Assembly (NCBI GenBank): GCA_965203435.1
Contig: CBDBCU010000006.1
Location: forward strand, 248,001-312,000
Source: CBDBCU01 sp965203435
GTDB lineage: Bacteria; Chloroflexota; Dehalococcoidia; Lucifugimonadales; UBA3495
Reading direction: 5' to 3'
Length of the DNA stretch: 64,000 nucleotides
Shown here: positions 26,260-34,696 of the stretch, one piece after another
How positions within the stretch are numbered: position 1 is the first letter of the stretch
How the letters are laid out: the number at the start of each line of letters is the position of its first letter
The notes under the pieces: model-generated
The model's database searches: none
Told to the model about the DNA's origin: nothing
Seen by the model: the letters and a program-made list of their open reading frames with translations, nothing else
Program-made: the position numbers and the translations under genes

Positions 26260-27039
26260 TCAACCGGCCAGCAGGGTTAAAGTTTGCGTCACTTCCCGGG
26301 GGGAATCCACCCGGTACAAGGCGCGGGTCGGCTGGCGGGCCGGCCCTACCAGTACCGATATGCCGTTCAGCTGATGCACCGCCGCGAAGCCGTCCTCATC
26401 GGTCAGGTCATCGCCAAAGAAAACCGGCAGCGTCCCCGGCGGGAAATCGGCGGCGATGCGGAGGATGGCCTGGCCCTTGTCCCAATCCACCGCCGGCCGC
26501 AATTCCAGCACTTCCTTGCCCCGGGTAATCCGCAACCGGCCGGCCGGTTGCGCCGCATCTACCGTTTCCTCAAAAGCGGCGTGCAGTTGCGGCCGCAATT
26601 CCGGCGGCGTCAGCCGGTAGTGGACACTCAGGGTCAAGCCCTTGCCCTCCACCAAAACCCCGGCATAACCGGCCAGGTTTTCCCGCAAGGCATTGAGCAG
26701 TTTATCCAGTTCCGGCCGCAGTTGCGCCGCCGCCGGATGGATAAAATCCAGCCCGGGCCCCCGGATTTCCAAGCCGTGATTGCCGGCGTAAATCAGCCCC
26801 GGCAAATCCACCATCTCCATCAAATCCGCCAGCCCCCGGCCGCTGACCAGCCCAACAGTGTAGCGTTCCCGGCGGTGCAGCCGGCTGACCGCCTGCCGGG
26901 TTTCCGGCGGCAGGATTGCCAACTCGGGCCGGGGGGCAATCGGCGTCAAAGTGCCGTCATAATCCAGCAGCAGCAATACGCGCGCGGCCTGATCCAGTTG
27001 CCGGCGGACTTGCGGCCAGACATTCAGCAGATGCGGCAT
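26260..27039 (-). CDS. otsB: Trehalose-6-phosphate phosphatase
   Basis: OtsB dephosphorylates trehalose 6-phosphate to trehalose. This 259-residue HAD-family enzyme has the nucleophile motif L-L-D26-Y-D28-G-T-L, the S-G-R segment, G-N-H-G-L-E, V-E-x-K and the acidic motif F-F-G-D-D-L-T-D-E-D. It follows otsA by 31 bases on the same strand, giving a complete trehalose pathway for osmotic or desiccation stress. Confidence 0.93.
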   Translation of the reverse strand: MPHLLNVWPQVRRQLDQAARVLLLLDYDGTLTPIAPRPELAILPPETRQAVSRLHRRERYTVGLVSGRGLADLMEMVDLPGLIYAGNHGLEIRGPGLDFIHPAAAQLRPELDKLLNALRENLAGYAGVLVEGKGLTLSVHYRLTPPELRPQLHAAFEETVDAAQPAGRLRITRGKEVLELRPAVDWDKGQAILRIAADFPPGTLPVFFGDDLTDEDGFAAVHQLNGISVLVGPARQPTRALYRVDSPREVTQTLTLLAG

Positions 27040-27070
27040 CAGCGGCTACGGAAACGGACGGCGTGCCGGC

Positions 27071-28585
27071 TTAGCGGAGGGCCGGGGCGGCGTAGCGGGA
27101 TAGGTCGGAACGGGCGCGGCGGGCGCACTGAATCAGCTCGACCAGCAGGCGGGCCGCCCACTTATAAATGTTGTTTTCCCGCACCGTAGCCCGCATTTGC
27201 AGCATCCGATAGTTGCGTTCCGCCGACGGCATCGTCACCGCCTCCCGGATGGCCTCGGCCATATCCTCGGTAGCGTAAGGGTTGACAATCAGGGATTCGG
27301 TCAGTTCCAGGGCGGCCCCGGTAAAGGGACTGAGAATCAGCACCCCATCGTTGTCAAAGCGGCTGGCGACGAACTCTTTGGCTACCAAATTCATCCCGTC
27401 GTGGAGGGAACTGACGATGCAGAACCGGGCCAGCCGGCGCAAAGCCATCAGCGTAACCGCCGGCAGGTCGTCCGGCATATAGATGATGGGCTGCCAATCC
27501 TCCCGGGCAAAGCGGCCGTTGATTTCCGCCACCAGGCCGTCAATCTGCGTGGACAGCTGCTGATAGGCGTCAATATCGCTGCGGCTCAACACCCCGGCCT
27601 GCACAAAGACCACCTGCCCGATATATTCCGGGTACTTTTCCAGAAAGCGGCCGATGGCCCGGAACCGATGGGGAATGCCCTTGGTATAGTCCACCCGGTC
27701 GATGCCCAGGCCCACCAGTTTGCCGGCCAATCCCCACTCCGTCCGCAGCCGCGCCATTTCCGCAGCGACTTCCGCGCTTTCCGAAAGGCGGGAAAGATCG
27801 TCAAAGTCAATGCTGATGGGAAAGGGACGCACCAGGGTGGTTTCCCCCTGATACTCAATGCGGTTATATTCGGCATCCACCTGGAGCGGCAAGGCCCCGG
27901 CGGCGGTGTCCATAAAGTTGTCGCAGTGGGCGCCGATGTGAAAGCCCAGCAGATTGTTGCCCAGCAGCCCCGCCACCAGTTCATCCTGCCAGGGACAGAT
28001 GCGGAAAATTTCGGGATGCGGCCAGGGAATATGCCAGAACTGGCCGGTGATGGTGTCCGGGGCCACGCTGCGGATGTATTGCGGCAGCAGGGCCAGGTGA
28101 TAATCCTGGGTCAAGACAATGGCCGGCCGGCCGCCGATTTCGTCCAGCACCAGGTCGGCGAACTTGCGATTGACCGCCTGATAAGTTTGCCAGTCCCGCC
28201 GGTCAAAAATCGGCTCGGTATAGGCATTGTGGCACAGCGGCCACAGGGCCTCGTTGGAAAAGCCGTAGTAATAGCCCTGCTCCTCCTGCTCGGTCAGCCA
28301 GACCAGCCGCAGGGCATAAGCCGGATCCTCCGGCGGCACCATAACCCGATTGTCCCAATCCACTACATAGCGGTCGCCGCTGCCGCTGCCGTAGGCAATC
28401 CAGGTGCCGCCGCACGCCTGCATTAAGGGATCCAGGGCGCTGGTCAATCCGCCGGCCGGCATAATGGATTGCGGCTGGCCGCCGACCATAGTATGGATGT
28501 AGGGCTGGCGATTGGAAACGACAATAAGCCGATAGTCGCCAATCTGCCGCTGCACCAGCCGTTGCAAATCCTCTTTAGTCCACAT
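27071..28585 (-). CDS. otsA: Trehalose-6-phosphate synthase
   Basis: OtsA (GT20) makes trehalose 6-phosphate from a nucleotide-glucose and glucose 6-phosphate. The start is ATG 28585, with GGGGAGG 6 bases upstream; the extended frame to 28723 is rejected. The 504-residue protein shows V-S-N-R-Q-P-Y, G-G-L-T-S-A-L-D-P, Q-D-Y-H-L-A-L-L-P, W-H-I-P-W-P, G-I-D-R-V-D-Y-T-K-G-I-P, L-H-D-G-M-N-L-V-A-K-E and S-P-F-T-G-A-A. It is transcribed with otsB. Confidence 0.95.
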   Translation of the reverse strand: MWTKEDLQRLVQRQIGDYRLIVVSNRQPYIHTMVGGQPQSIMPAGGLTSALDPLMQACGGTWIAYGSGSGDRYVVDWDNRVMVPPEDPAYALRLVWLTEQEEQGYYYGFSNEALWPLCHNAYTEPIFDRRDWQTYQAVNRKFADLVLDEIGGRPAIVLTQDYHLALLPQYIRSVAPDTITGQFWHIPWPHPEIFRICPWQDELVAGLLGNNLLGFHIGAHCDNFMDTAAGALPLQVDAEYNRIEYQGETTLVRPFPISIDFDDLSRLSESAEVAAEMARLRTEWGLAGKLVGLGIDRVDYTKGIPHRFRAIGRFLEKYPEYIGQVVFVQAGVLSRSDIDAYQQLSTQIDGLVAEINGRFAREDWQPIIYMPDDLPAVTLMALRRLARFCIVSSLHDGMNLVAKEFVASRFDNDGVLILSPFTGAALELTESLIVNPYATEDMAEAIREAVTMPSAERNYRMLQMRATVRENNIYKWAARLLVELIQCARRARSDLSRYAAPALR

Positions 28586-28744
28586 ACCGACCTCCCCAAA
28601 TCCCGAGCCGCCGCAAATCCCGTCTCGCCGCCAGGAAACCCGCCGCGCCCGCCGCCAAAGCAGGCCTAAGCGCCGCCCTGATTGTGCCACAGAAAACCGG
28701 CAAAAGCAACCGCCCGGCGGCATTAACCTTGATGACCCATCTTT

Positions 28745-28773
28745 TTGACATAATCGCCAAAACCCCCTATATT
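28745..28773 (+). promoter_or_regulatory. Promoter of the GLUG surface protein
   Basis: TTGACA (28745-28750) and TATATT (28768-28773) are separated by 17 bases, leaving a leader of roughly 50 bases. Confidence 0.7.
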
Positions 28774-28833
28774 AGCCACCGGCTTTCCCCCAATCCCCGC
28801 CCATCCTATTGCCAAGCTAAGGAGCCGCAACTT

Positions 28834-31800
28834 ATGTCTATATCCCGCCGGCTGTTTCCCGCCGCCCTCTTGTCCCTGGCTTTGCTGGCCTTGACCCTGG
28901 CCGCCCTGTTTATGAACGGGCATCCGTTCCCGGCGGCCCAGGCCCAGACCACTACGCCCAGCGTCGACTACGACAGCAATGATGACGGGCTGATTGAAAT
29001 CAGCAATCTGGCCCAGCTGAACGCTGTCCGCTGGGACTTGAACGGCGATGGTACGGTGGATGTTGCGGCCAATCGTACCCGTTACACCGCCGCCTTTCCC
29101 AACGCCGCCGCCGGCATGGGCTGTCCCGATGGCAGCGACACCGATACCCTGCCTGATCCCTGTATTGGCTACGAGCTGAAAAACGACCTGACCTTTGACA
29201 CTAACGATGACGGCAGCGTCAACTCTATGGATTCCGGCGGCCTTTACTGGAACGCCGGCGCCGGCTGGACGCCTATCGGCAGCCGGGGCAATCCCTACAC
29301 CGGGGAGTTTCAGGGCCGCGGCAAGATTATCGTCGGCCTGTTCATCAACAATCAATCGGCCGCTATGGTGGGCTTGTTCGGGGCCATCGGGCCGGGGGGC
29401 AAGGTTGACGGCTTGGGGCTGAAGAACGTCCGGATCTCCGGCGTCCGCACAGCCACGATCGGCAGCCTGGCCGGAGTTAATGAAGGCATCATCAGCGCCA
29501 GCTATGCTACCGGCAGTATCGCCAACCTTATCGATGGCAGCGCGGTGGCCGGCGGCTTGGTGGGGCTGAATCTCTTAGGCACGGTGCAAGCCAGCTTTGC
29601 CGATGTCGGCGTGGCCCCATCCCATGGCGAATCGGTGGCCGGCGGGCTGGTGGGACAGAACCTGCTGGGCGACATCAAGGCCAGCTACGCTATCGGGCCG
29701 GTGACGGCCAACGCAATCAATAGCCTGGCCGGGGGACTGGTCGGCATCAATCAGGGAACTATTACCGCCAGCTACGCCCGGGGATCGGTGTCGGTGTCGG
29801 GGCATAACAGCTATGGCGGCGGCTTGGCCGGGTATGACCGGGGACAGGAAAACCACAGCTACTGGGACACCGCCGCCTCCGGGCGGACGGCGAGCGCCGG
29901 CGGCCTGGGGCAAAGCAGCAGCGCCCTGCAAAGTCCCACCGGCTACAACGGCATCTATGCCCACTGGAACCTGAACCTGGACGACGGGGCCGGCGGGGAT
30001 AATCCGTGGCATTTCGGCGGCAATCATCAGTATCCCATCCTGGTTTATGGAACGATAAAATCGGCACCGCAACGGGATCATGACGATGACGACGACCGAC
30101 TGGTGGAAGTGAACTCTTTGGCGCAGCTGAATGCTATTCGCTGGGACTTGAACGGCGATGGCGTGGTGGCGGCGGATAAGGCCAACTATGCCGCCGCCTT
30201 TCCGGGATTGACCGACGGGATGGGCTGCCCGGACGGCGACGATGCGAATACGGATCCGGATCCCTGCGTCGGCTACGAATTGCGGTCGGACCTGACCTTT
30301 GACACTAACGGCGATGGCAGCGTTACCGCAACGGATTCCGGCGGTCTCTATTGGAACGGCGGCCAGGGCTGGACGGCTATCGGCAGCGCCACGACGCCTT
30401 TCACCGGAACTTTTCAGGGCAACGGCAATACCCTAGCCAACCTGTTTATCAACCATACCAGCGCCACCCAAGCCGGCCTGTTCGGGCAGGTCGGCGCTGG
30501 CGGCGTTATTGACGGCGTAAAGCTGCGGGAAGGAAATATCGCCACGACGAGCGGTACTGCTGTGGGGGCTTTAGCCGGGATCAACGGCGGGACGATTAAG
30601 GGCAGTTCGGCCGCCGGCAGTATCGCGGCCAATAAAGCCGAGGGGACGGTCTATGCCGGGGGCTTGGTCGGCAGCAATACCGGCCGCATTGTCAGCAGCT
30701 ATGCCCAAGCTGAAATTACGGGCAGCGCCTCAGTGGTCGGCGGGTTGGCCGGGCATAACGGCAGCAATGGCAGCATCGTCGCCAGTTACTCCACCACCGC
30801 CGGCATCGTTACTTCCCGCGCCGGAGCCTATCTGGGCGGGCTGGTCGGCCATAATCAGGGGGCCATCACCGCCACTTACTCCCGCAGTCCGGTCAAGGCT
30901 ACCGGCAACACGGCGGCCGTGGGCGGGCTGGTCGGCTACAATCAGCGGACGCTGTCCACTTCCACCACGCAGGGAACCATCACCGCCAGCTACGCCCGGG
31001 GGCTGGTGGTGGCTACCGGAACCAATCCCTCGGTGGGCGGGTTAGTCGGCAAGAACAGCGGCGGCGTAGCCGTCAACAGCTACTGGGAAACCGGAGGCAG
31101 CGGTCAAAGCAGCAGCGCCTTGGGCGCCCATTTGACGTGGTGGGGTCGGCGATCCTACACCGACGGCTATGCCCACTGGAACCTGAACCTGGACGGGGTA
31201 TCCGGCACCGATGACCCTTGGGACTTCAGCGACGGTTATCCCCTCCTGAAGTATGGCGGCCTCGACGTCCTCGGTCAACTTCAGAGCAACGTCCGCGCTG
31301 ATGGCCCGCTGGTGGTCGGCCAGGTACTGATCGGCGCTTTCCCCAAGAGTCTGCTAACCCGCGCCCCCGGCGGGTTTGTCTGGGAACGCTCCGACGATGG
31401 CGTGACCGGGTGGACGGTTGCTACGGGTACCACCGGGGCGGTCCGACCGCGCCGCGGCGCTTCTTATGTGCTGGTTACTGAACCCTCGGAAGTGAACAAG
31501 CGGTTTCGGGTGCGCGTGAACACTACTACCCATGGCTGGGTTTACAGTCCCGTTACCCAGCCCCTGGGTCCCGCTTGGAGCGGGGCCACTACTAATCTGA
31601 CTTTCACCAGCGGCCATAATCCGCCTCGGGTGGGGCAGCGAATCACGACCAGTGCCAATAGTGAAAGGCTGCTCTGGGTGCGCTGCGCTGACACGGCCGG
31701 CAACAGCTGCGTCTTAATCATTCATATCTACGGGCGACAGTTGGATTACACCCCGGGCGCCGGCGACCAGGGCAAGTACCTGTATGGTTTCAGCTACACC

Positions 31801-31875
31801 TCCGTCAACGGGGTCACTACCAAGGTGCAAACCCCCTACATCGGCCCGGTAGCCGCCGCCAGCCCGTCCTCTTAA
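28834..31875 (+). CDS. Secreted GLUG-repeat surface protein
   Basis: The start is ATG 28834, with AAGGAG 9 bases upstream. The 1013-residue product has a signal peptide (LLSLALLALTLAALF) and two ~365-residue modules, starting near residues 47 and 414. Each opens with an acidic D-x-D/N-D-D-x-L-I/V-E motif, then L-A-Q-L-N-A-x-R-W-D-L-N-G-D-G, and continues with GLUG repeats of the form G-G-L-V-G-x-N-x-G-x-I-x-A-S-Y. The C-terminal ~200 residues look like Ig-like beta domains. The acidic repeats suggest calcium binding. It is probably a cell-surface adhesin or matrix protein. Confidence 0.8.
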   Translation: MSISRRLFPAALLSLALLALTLAALFMNGHPFPAAQAQTTTPSVDYDSNDDGLIEISNLAQLNAVRWDLNGDGTVDVAANRTRYTAAFPNAAAGMGCPDGSDTDTLPDPCIGYELKNDLTFDTNDDGSVNSMDSGGLYWNAGAGWTPIGSRGNPYTGEFQGRGKIIVGLFINNQSAAMVGLFGAIGPGGKVDGLGLKNVRISGVRTATIGSLAGVNEGIISASYATGSIANLIDGSAVAGGLVGLNLLGTVQASFADVGVAPSHGESVAGGLVGQNLLGDIKASYAIGPVTANAINSLAGGLVGINQGTITASYARGSVSVSGHNSYGGGLAGYDRGQENHSYWDTAASGRTASAGGLGQSSSALQSPTGYNGIYAHWNLNLDDGAGGDNPWHFGGNHQYPILVYGTIKSAPQRDHDDDDDRLVEVNSLAQLNAIRWDLNGDGVVAADKANYAAAFPGLTDGMGCPDGDDANTDPDPCVGYELRSDLTFDTNGDGSVTATDSGGLYWNGGQGWTAIGSATTPFTGTFQGNGNTLANLFINHTSATQAGLFGQVGAGGVIDGVKLREGNIATTSGTAVGALAGINGGTIKGSSAAGSIAANKAEGTVYAGGLVGSNTGRIVSSYAQAEITGSASVVGGLAGHNGSNGSIVASYSTTAGIVTSRAGAYLGGLVGHNQGAITATYSRSPVKATGNTAAVGGLVGYNQRTLSTSTTQGTITASYARGLVVATGTNPSVGGLVGKNSGGVAVNSYWETGGSGQSSSALGAHLTWWGRRSYTDGYAHWNLNLDGVSGTDDPWDFSDGYPLLKYGGLDVLGQLQSNVRADGPLVVGQVLIGAFPKSLLTRAPGGFVWERSDDGVTGWTVATGTTGAVRPRRGASYVLVTEPSEVNKRFRVRVNTTTHGWVYSPVTQPLGPAWSGATTNLTFTSGHNPPRVGQRITTSANSERLLWVRCADTAGNSCVLIIHIYGRQLDYTPGAGDQGKYLYGFSYTSVNGVTTKVQTPYIGPVAAASPSS

Positions 31876-32012
31876 CCAAGCGGCGGCCCGCTCCCGCCAG
31901 CCAGCCGGGGTTGGCGGGAGCCGGCAAAATTGACACCGGCAAGGCCAAGGGTTAGGATAAGGGAAACCTTGCCATTCCTGCCATCCCTTGCCCACTGCTG
32001 AGGAGGCGTTTT

Positions 32013-32810
32013 ATGTTTGTCCGCCGGGATTTGACCGATACCGTGCCGACCCGCGAAGGGAATATGCACTACCAAAAACAGGGCAGCGGCTTTCCCCTGG
32101 TGCTGCTGCATCCCCTGGGTACTTCCACCTGGGCCTGGCATACCGTCATCGACGCCCTGAGCCAGGATTACACCTGCTACGCCTTCGATATGCTGGGGCA
32201 TGGCTTGTCCGACAACCCGACCCGCCCTTTCAACATCCCCGACTACGCCCGGGCGCTGGATGACGCCTGCCAGGTGCTGAACATCCATCGCGGCCACTAT
32301 GTGGGCAATTCGGTGGGGGCCTGCCTGGCGGCGGAAATGGCCGCCACTTACCCGGAGCGGGTGGACAAGCTGGCCCTGGTCGGCTGCCCCCTGTGGAATC
32401 CCTGGGGCGGCGCTCAGCGAGTCGCCGACGCGGCCGCCGATTATGATGACCAAGGTTTGCCCCAGCCGCGCACTCTGGAGCAGCTGCGGCAGCGGGCGAC
32501 CTATGCCAACCCCCAGCCGGAATGGTTGGATGCCAGTAACGAAACCCGCCGGCAGGCCGGGGAATGGGTGCGGAATCTGCATCAGTCCCTTTCCTACTAC
32601 GACCTGCTGTCCCGCCTGCCCTTGATTAAAGCCACCGCCACCCTGGTGCTGTATGGCGAGCTGGATACCTTGCGGGAGGGCGCGGAACTGTTGCACAACA
32701 ACATCGTCAACGCCCGCATGACCATCCTGCCCGGCTTGGGCCATCTGCCGCAAATCGAGGGGCCGGACGCCTTTAACGCCGCCCTGCTGCCTTTCCTGCG
32801 GGCGGGGTAG
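32013..32810 (+). CDS. Alpha/beta hydrolase
   Basis: The 265-residue protein has the alpha/beta-hydrolase layout: oxyanion region L-L-H-P-L-G (near 31), the nucleophile elbow G-N-S-V-G-A (near 98), the acid in Y-G-E-L-D (near 212) and the catalytic His in G-L-G-H-L-P (near 240). AGGAGG lies 7 bases before the ATG. The cap region is moderately long. Substrate is unknown; esterase, C-C hydrolase or haloperoxidase-like activities are all possible. Confidence 0.85.
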   Translation: MFVRRDLTDTVPTREGNMHYQKQGSGFPLVLLHPLGTSTWAWHTVIDALSQDYTCYAFDMLGHGLSDNPTRPFNIPDYARALDDACQVLNIHRGHYVGNSVGACLAAEMAATYPERVDKLALVGCPLWNPWGGAQRVADAAADYDDQGLPQPRTLEQLRQRATYANPQPEWLDASNETRRQAGEWVRNLHQSLSYYDLLSRLPLIKATATLVLYGELDTLREGAELLHNNIVNARMTILPGLGHLPQIEGPDAFNAALLPFLRAG

Positions 32811-32820
32811 GGACGGATTA

Positions 32821-32940
32821 AAACATGGATATACAGGATAGACAGGATGTTTGTTGTCTGCTAATCCGGGTTCTACCGGCAAGGAAAGAATCCTACCGAG
32901 CAGACAAGAAAAATCCGGTCTATCCGGTCTATCCATGTTT
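32821..32940. repeat. 120-bp near-perfect inverted-repeat element
   Basis: The ends AAACATGGATATACAGGATA (32821-32840) and its counterpart ending TATCCATGTTT (32940) form an imperfect ~29-bp terminal inverted repeat. Inside, TTGTCTGCT and AGCAGACAA form a further 9-bp pair. The element fills the gap between two convergent genes and could be a small non-autonomous mobile element or a bidirectional terminator. Confidence 0.75.
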
Positions 32941-32942
32941 GC

Positions 32943-33611
32943 TTAAATGGCCGCCCGGATTTCCTCAACCAGAGAGTTGAGCCGGTTAGCTTGGACGATA
33001 TTGAAAATACCGCTGATGTCGTCGCTGCGGTAGCCGGCCAGTTGCGAGGGAACGGCGTTGGATACGATGTAGAAAGGCGTATCCCGGTTCTGGCGGCGGA
33101 AATTTCGGGCGTTGGCCTGCGCCTTTTTCCAAGTGTCGGAACGCTCCAGCCCGGGCCGGGCAATGTTGGTAATGCTTTTGTCCGGATTTTGCAGCCGCCG
33201 CGGCGATCCCTTGGTTTCAATGGCAACCTTGGGCGTAACCTCAATGTCGTGGGTAATGGTGTTGCCCGGCGTAGGCGCCGCCGGCAGCTCAAACCGAGTG
33301 GTCAGCAGATGCCGCACCGCGCTCTCGAAAGCGTTTCCCACCACCGGAGCGCGGCTCTGAAAAGTGGCAATGGCAAAAACCTTGTCCGACTGGCACACCG
33401 GACACCGGGCCGGTTGATTGCCAAATTTCGCCGTTGCCTGCCCTTCCTGCAAGCAGGCAACACAGGCCCAAGCCGGATAGCAGCCGGCGTTTTCAATGGC
33501 TTGCTGAAAGCAGCCGTCGAAGTAATGCCGCAGTGCGTTGTTGTTCAACTCTCCGGCCAGGAAAGCCGCATAGTTGACTTGGGCAATGCCATCATACTGG
33601 ATAGCGGCCAT
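32943..33611 (-). CDS. Type II restriction endonuclease (putative)
   Basis: The 222-residue protein starts at ATG 33611, 20 bases inside the end of the methyltransferase gene. It has a zinc ribbon C50-V-A-C53 with C70-P-V-C73, and then a PD-(D/E)XK-like centre: H-D122-I-E and A-I-E132-T-K134-G-S. No similarity to a named enzyme is recognised; the role is deduced from the nuclease motif and from overlap with a DNA methyltransferase. Both would be expressed from the promoter at 34608-34636. Confidence 0.7.
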   Translation of the reverse strand: MAAIQYDGIAQVNYAAFLAGELNNNALRHYFDGCFQQAIENAGCYPAWACVACLQEGQATAKFGNQPARCPVCQSDKVFAIATFQSRAPVVGNAFESAVRHLLTTRFELPAAPTPGNTITHDIEVTPKVAIETKGSPRRLQNPDKSITNIARPGLERSDTWKKAQANARNFRRQNRDTPFYIVSNAVPSQLAGYRSDDISGIFNIVQANRLNSLVEEIRAAI

Positions 33612-34542
33612 CTTTCACCTCCGCCACTACCAGCCCGTCGGAGCCGGTGCGGGTGTAAAGCAGCGGGGCCGTTTCCCGGGACAATCGCCGCCGGGCCAAT
33701 TCCCGATATTCCGGGGAAACCTCAAAGCCGACAAAGCGCCGGCCCGCTTTCAGGGCGGCCAGGGCCGTGGTGCCGCTGCCCATAAAGGGGTCTAAAACCA
33801 CCTCGTCCCGATAGGTGTAAAGCTCAATGCAGCGGCGCGGCAGTTCCTCGGGAAAGGGCGCGGGATGGCCGATGCGGCGGGCCGAGGCCGGAGCGAACTG
33901 CCATACGCTTTTGGTGCATTCCAGAAAATCCTCCCGGCTGATGGTGGCTTCCCGGCCGGGCAGCCGGGGGCGCTGCCAGGATTCCTTGCTGAAAATCAGG
34001 ATATATTCGTGGATGTCGCGCAAGGTGGGATTGGAGGGGGATTGCCAGCTGCCCCAGGCCGTCGAGGCGGCGGCGCTGTTGCCCTTGTCCCAGATGATTT
34101 CCCCCCGCATCAGAAAGCCGAGGGCCAGGAAATCCTCGATGAGGTAGCGGTGCAGCGGCAGATAGGGGCGGCGGCCCAGGTTGGCAATGTTGAAACCGAC
34201 CCGGCCGCCGGGCACCAGCACGCGATAGACTTCCGCCATTACTTGGCGCAGGAAGTCCCGGTATTCGTCCAGGGTCAGGTCGGCGTCGTACTCCTTGCCC
34301 ACATTGTAGGGCGGGGAGGTGACCATCAGGTGGACGCTGGCGGCGGGCAGGGCGTCCATCCGCGCCGCCGATTGGGGCAGGATGGCATTTACGGCGCTGG
34401 CCGGCAGGGGATTTTCCCAATAGGGGCCGGGCTGGGCGGCGGGCAAGTCCTCATACAGACGCCCGCCGTAGAAAGGCGTGGCGTCATGCCCCTGCCGCCC
34501 GGCCGACCCGAAGGGGGAAGTACGGGTTTTACCCCGCCCCAA
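33592..34542 (-). CDS. DNA methyltransferase of a type II R-M system
   Basis: This 316-residue protein is a beta-class N4-cytosine/N6-adenine methylase: motif IV T-S-P-P-Y-N (75-80) precedes motif I D251-P-F-M-G-S-G. It would protect host sites from the overlapping endonuclease. The first usable start in frame is TTG 34542, three bases after a run of 21 C (minus strand) and without a Shine-Dalgarno. An ATG before the tract (34584) meets a TAG three codons later. Tract length could therefore affect expression. Confidence 0.85.
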   Translation of the reverse strand: MGRGKTRTSPFGSAGRQGHDATPFYGGRLYEDLPAAQPGPYWENPLPASAVNAILPQSAARMDALPAASVHLMVTSPPYNVGKEYDADLTLDEYRDFLRQVMAEVYRVLVPGGRVGFNIANLGRRPYLPLHRYLIEDFLALGFLMRGEIIWDKGNSAAASTAWGSWQSPSNPTLRDIHEYILIFSKESWQRPRLPGREATISREDFLECTKSVWQFAPASARRIGHPAPFPEELPRRCIELYTYRDEVVLDPFMGSGTTALAALKAGRRFVGFEVSPEYRELARRRLSRETAPLLYTRTGSDGLVVAEVKDGRYPV

Positions 34543-34545
34543 GTT

Positions 34546-34566
34546 GGGGGGGGGGGGGGGGGGGGG
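34546..34566. repeat. G21 homopolymer before the methyltransferase
   Basis: Twenty-one consecutive G (C on the coding strand) lie between the promoter and the TTG start of the methyltransferase. Long G/C tracts are slippage-prone and often mediate phase variation; assembly error in its exact length is also possible. Confidence 0.85.
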
Positions 34567-34607
34567 TAATATCTATGTTCTCATCATAAGGTATCAAAAC
34601 GCGCGCG

Positions 34608-34636
34608 ATAATCGCGCCGCATGGGGTAATTGTCAA
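34608..34636 (-). promoter_or_regulatory. Promoter of the restriction-modification genes
   Basis: On the minus strand TTGACA (34636-34631) and GATTAT (34613-34608) are 17 bases apart. The predicted leader of about 60 bases contains the whole C21 tract. Confidence 0.6.
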
Positions 34637-34696
34637 GGGGTTTTGGCCGGGAAATTCCAGGCATTTTTTGACCGCCGGATTATACGCCGGAAATTC

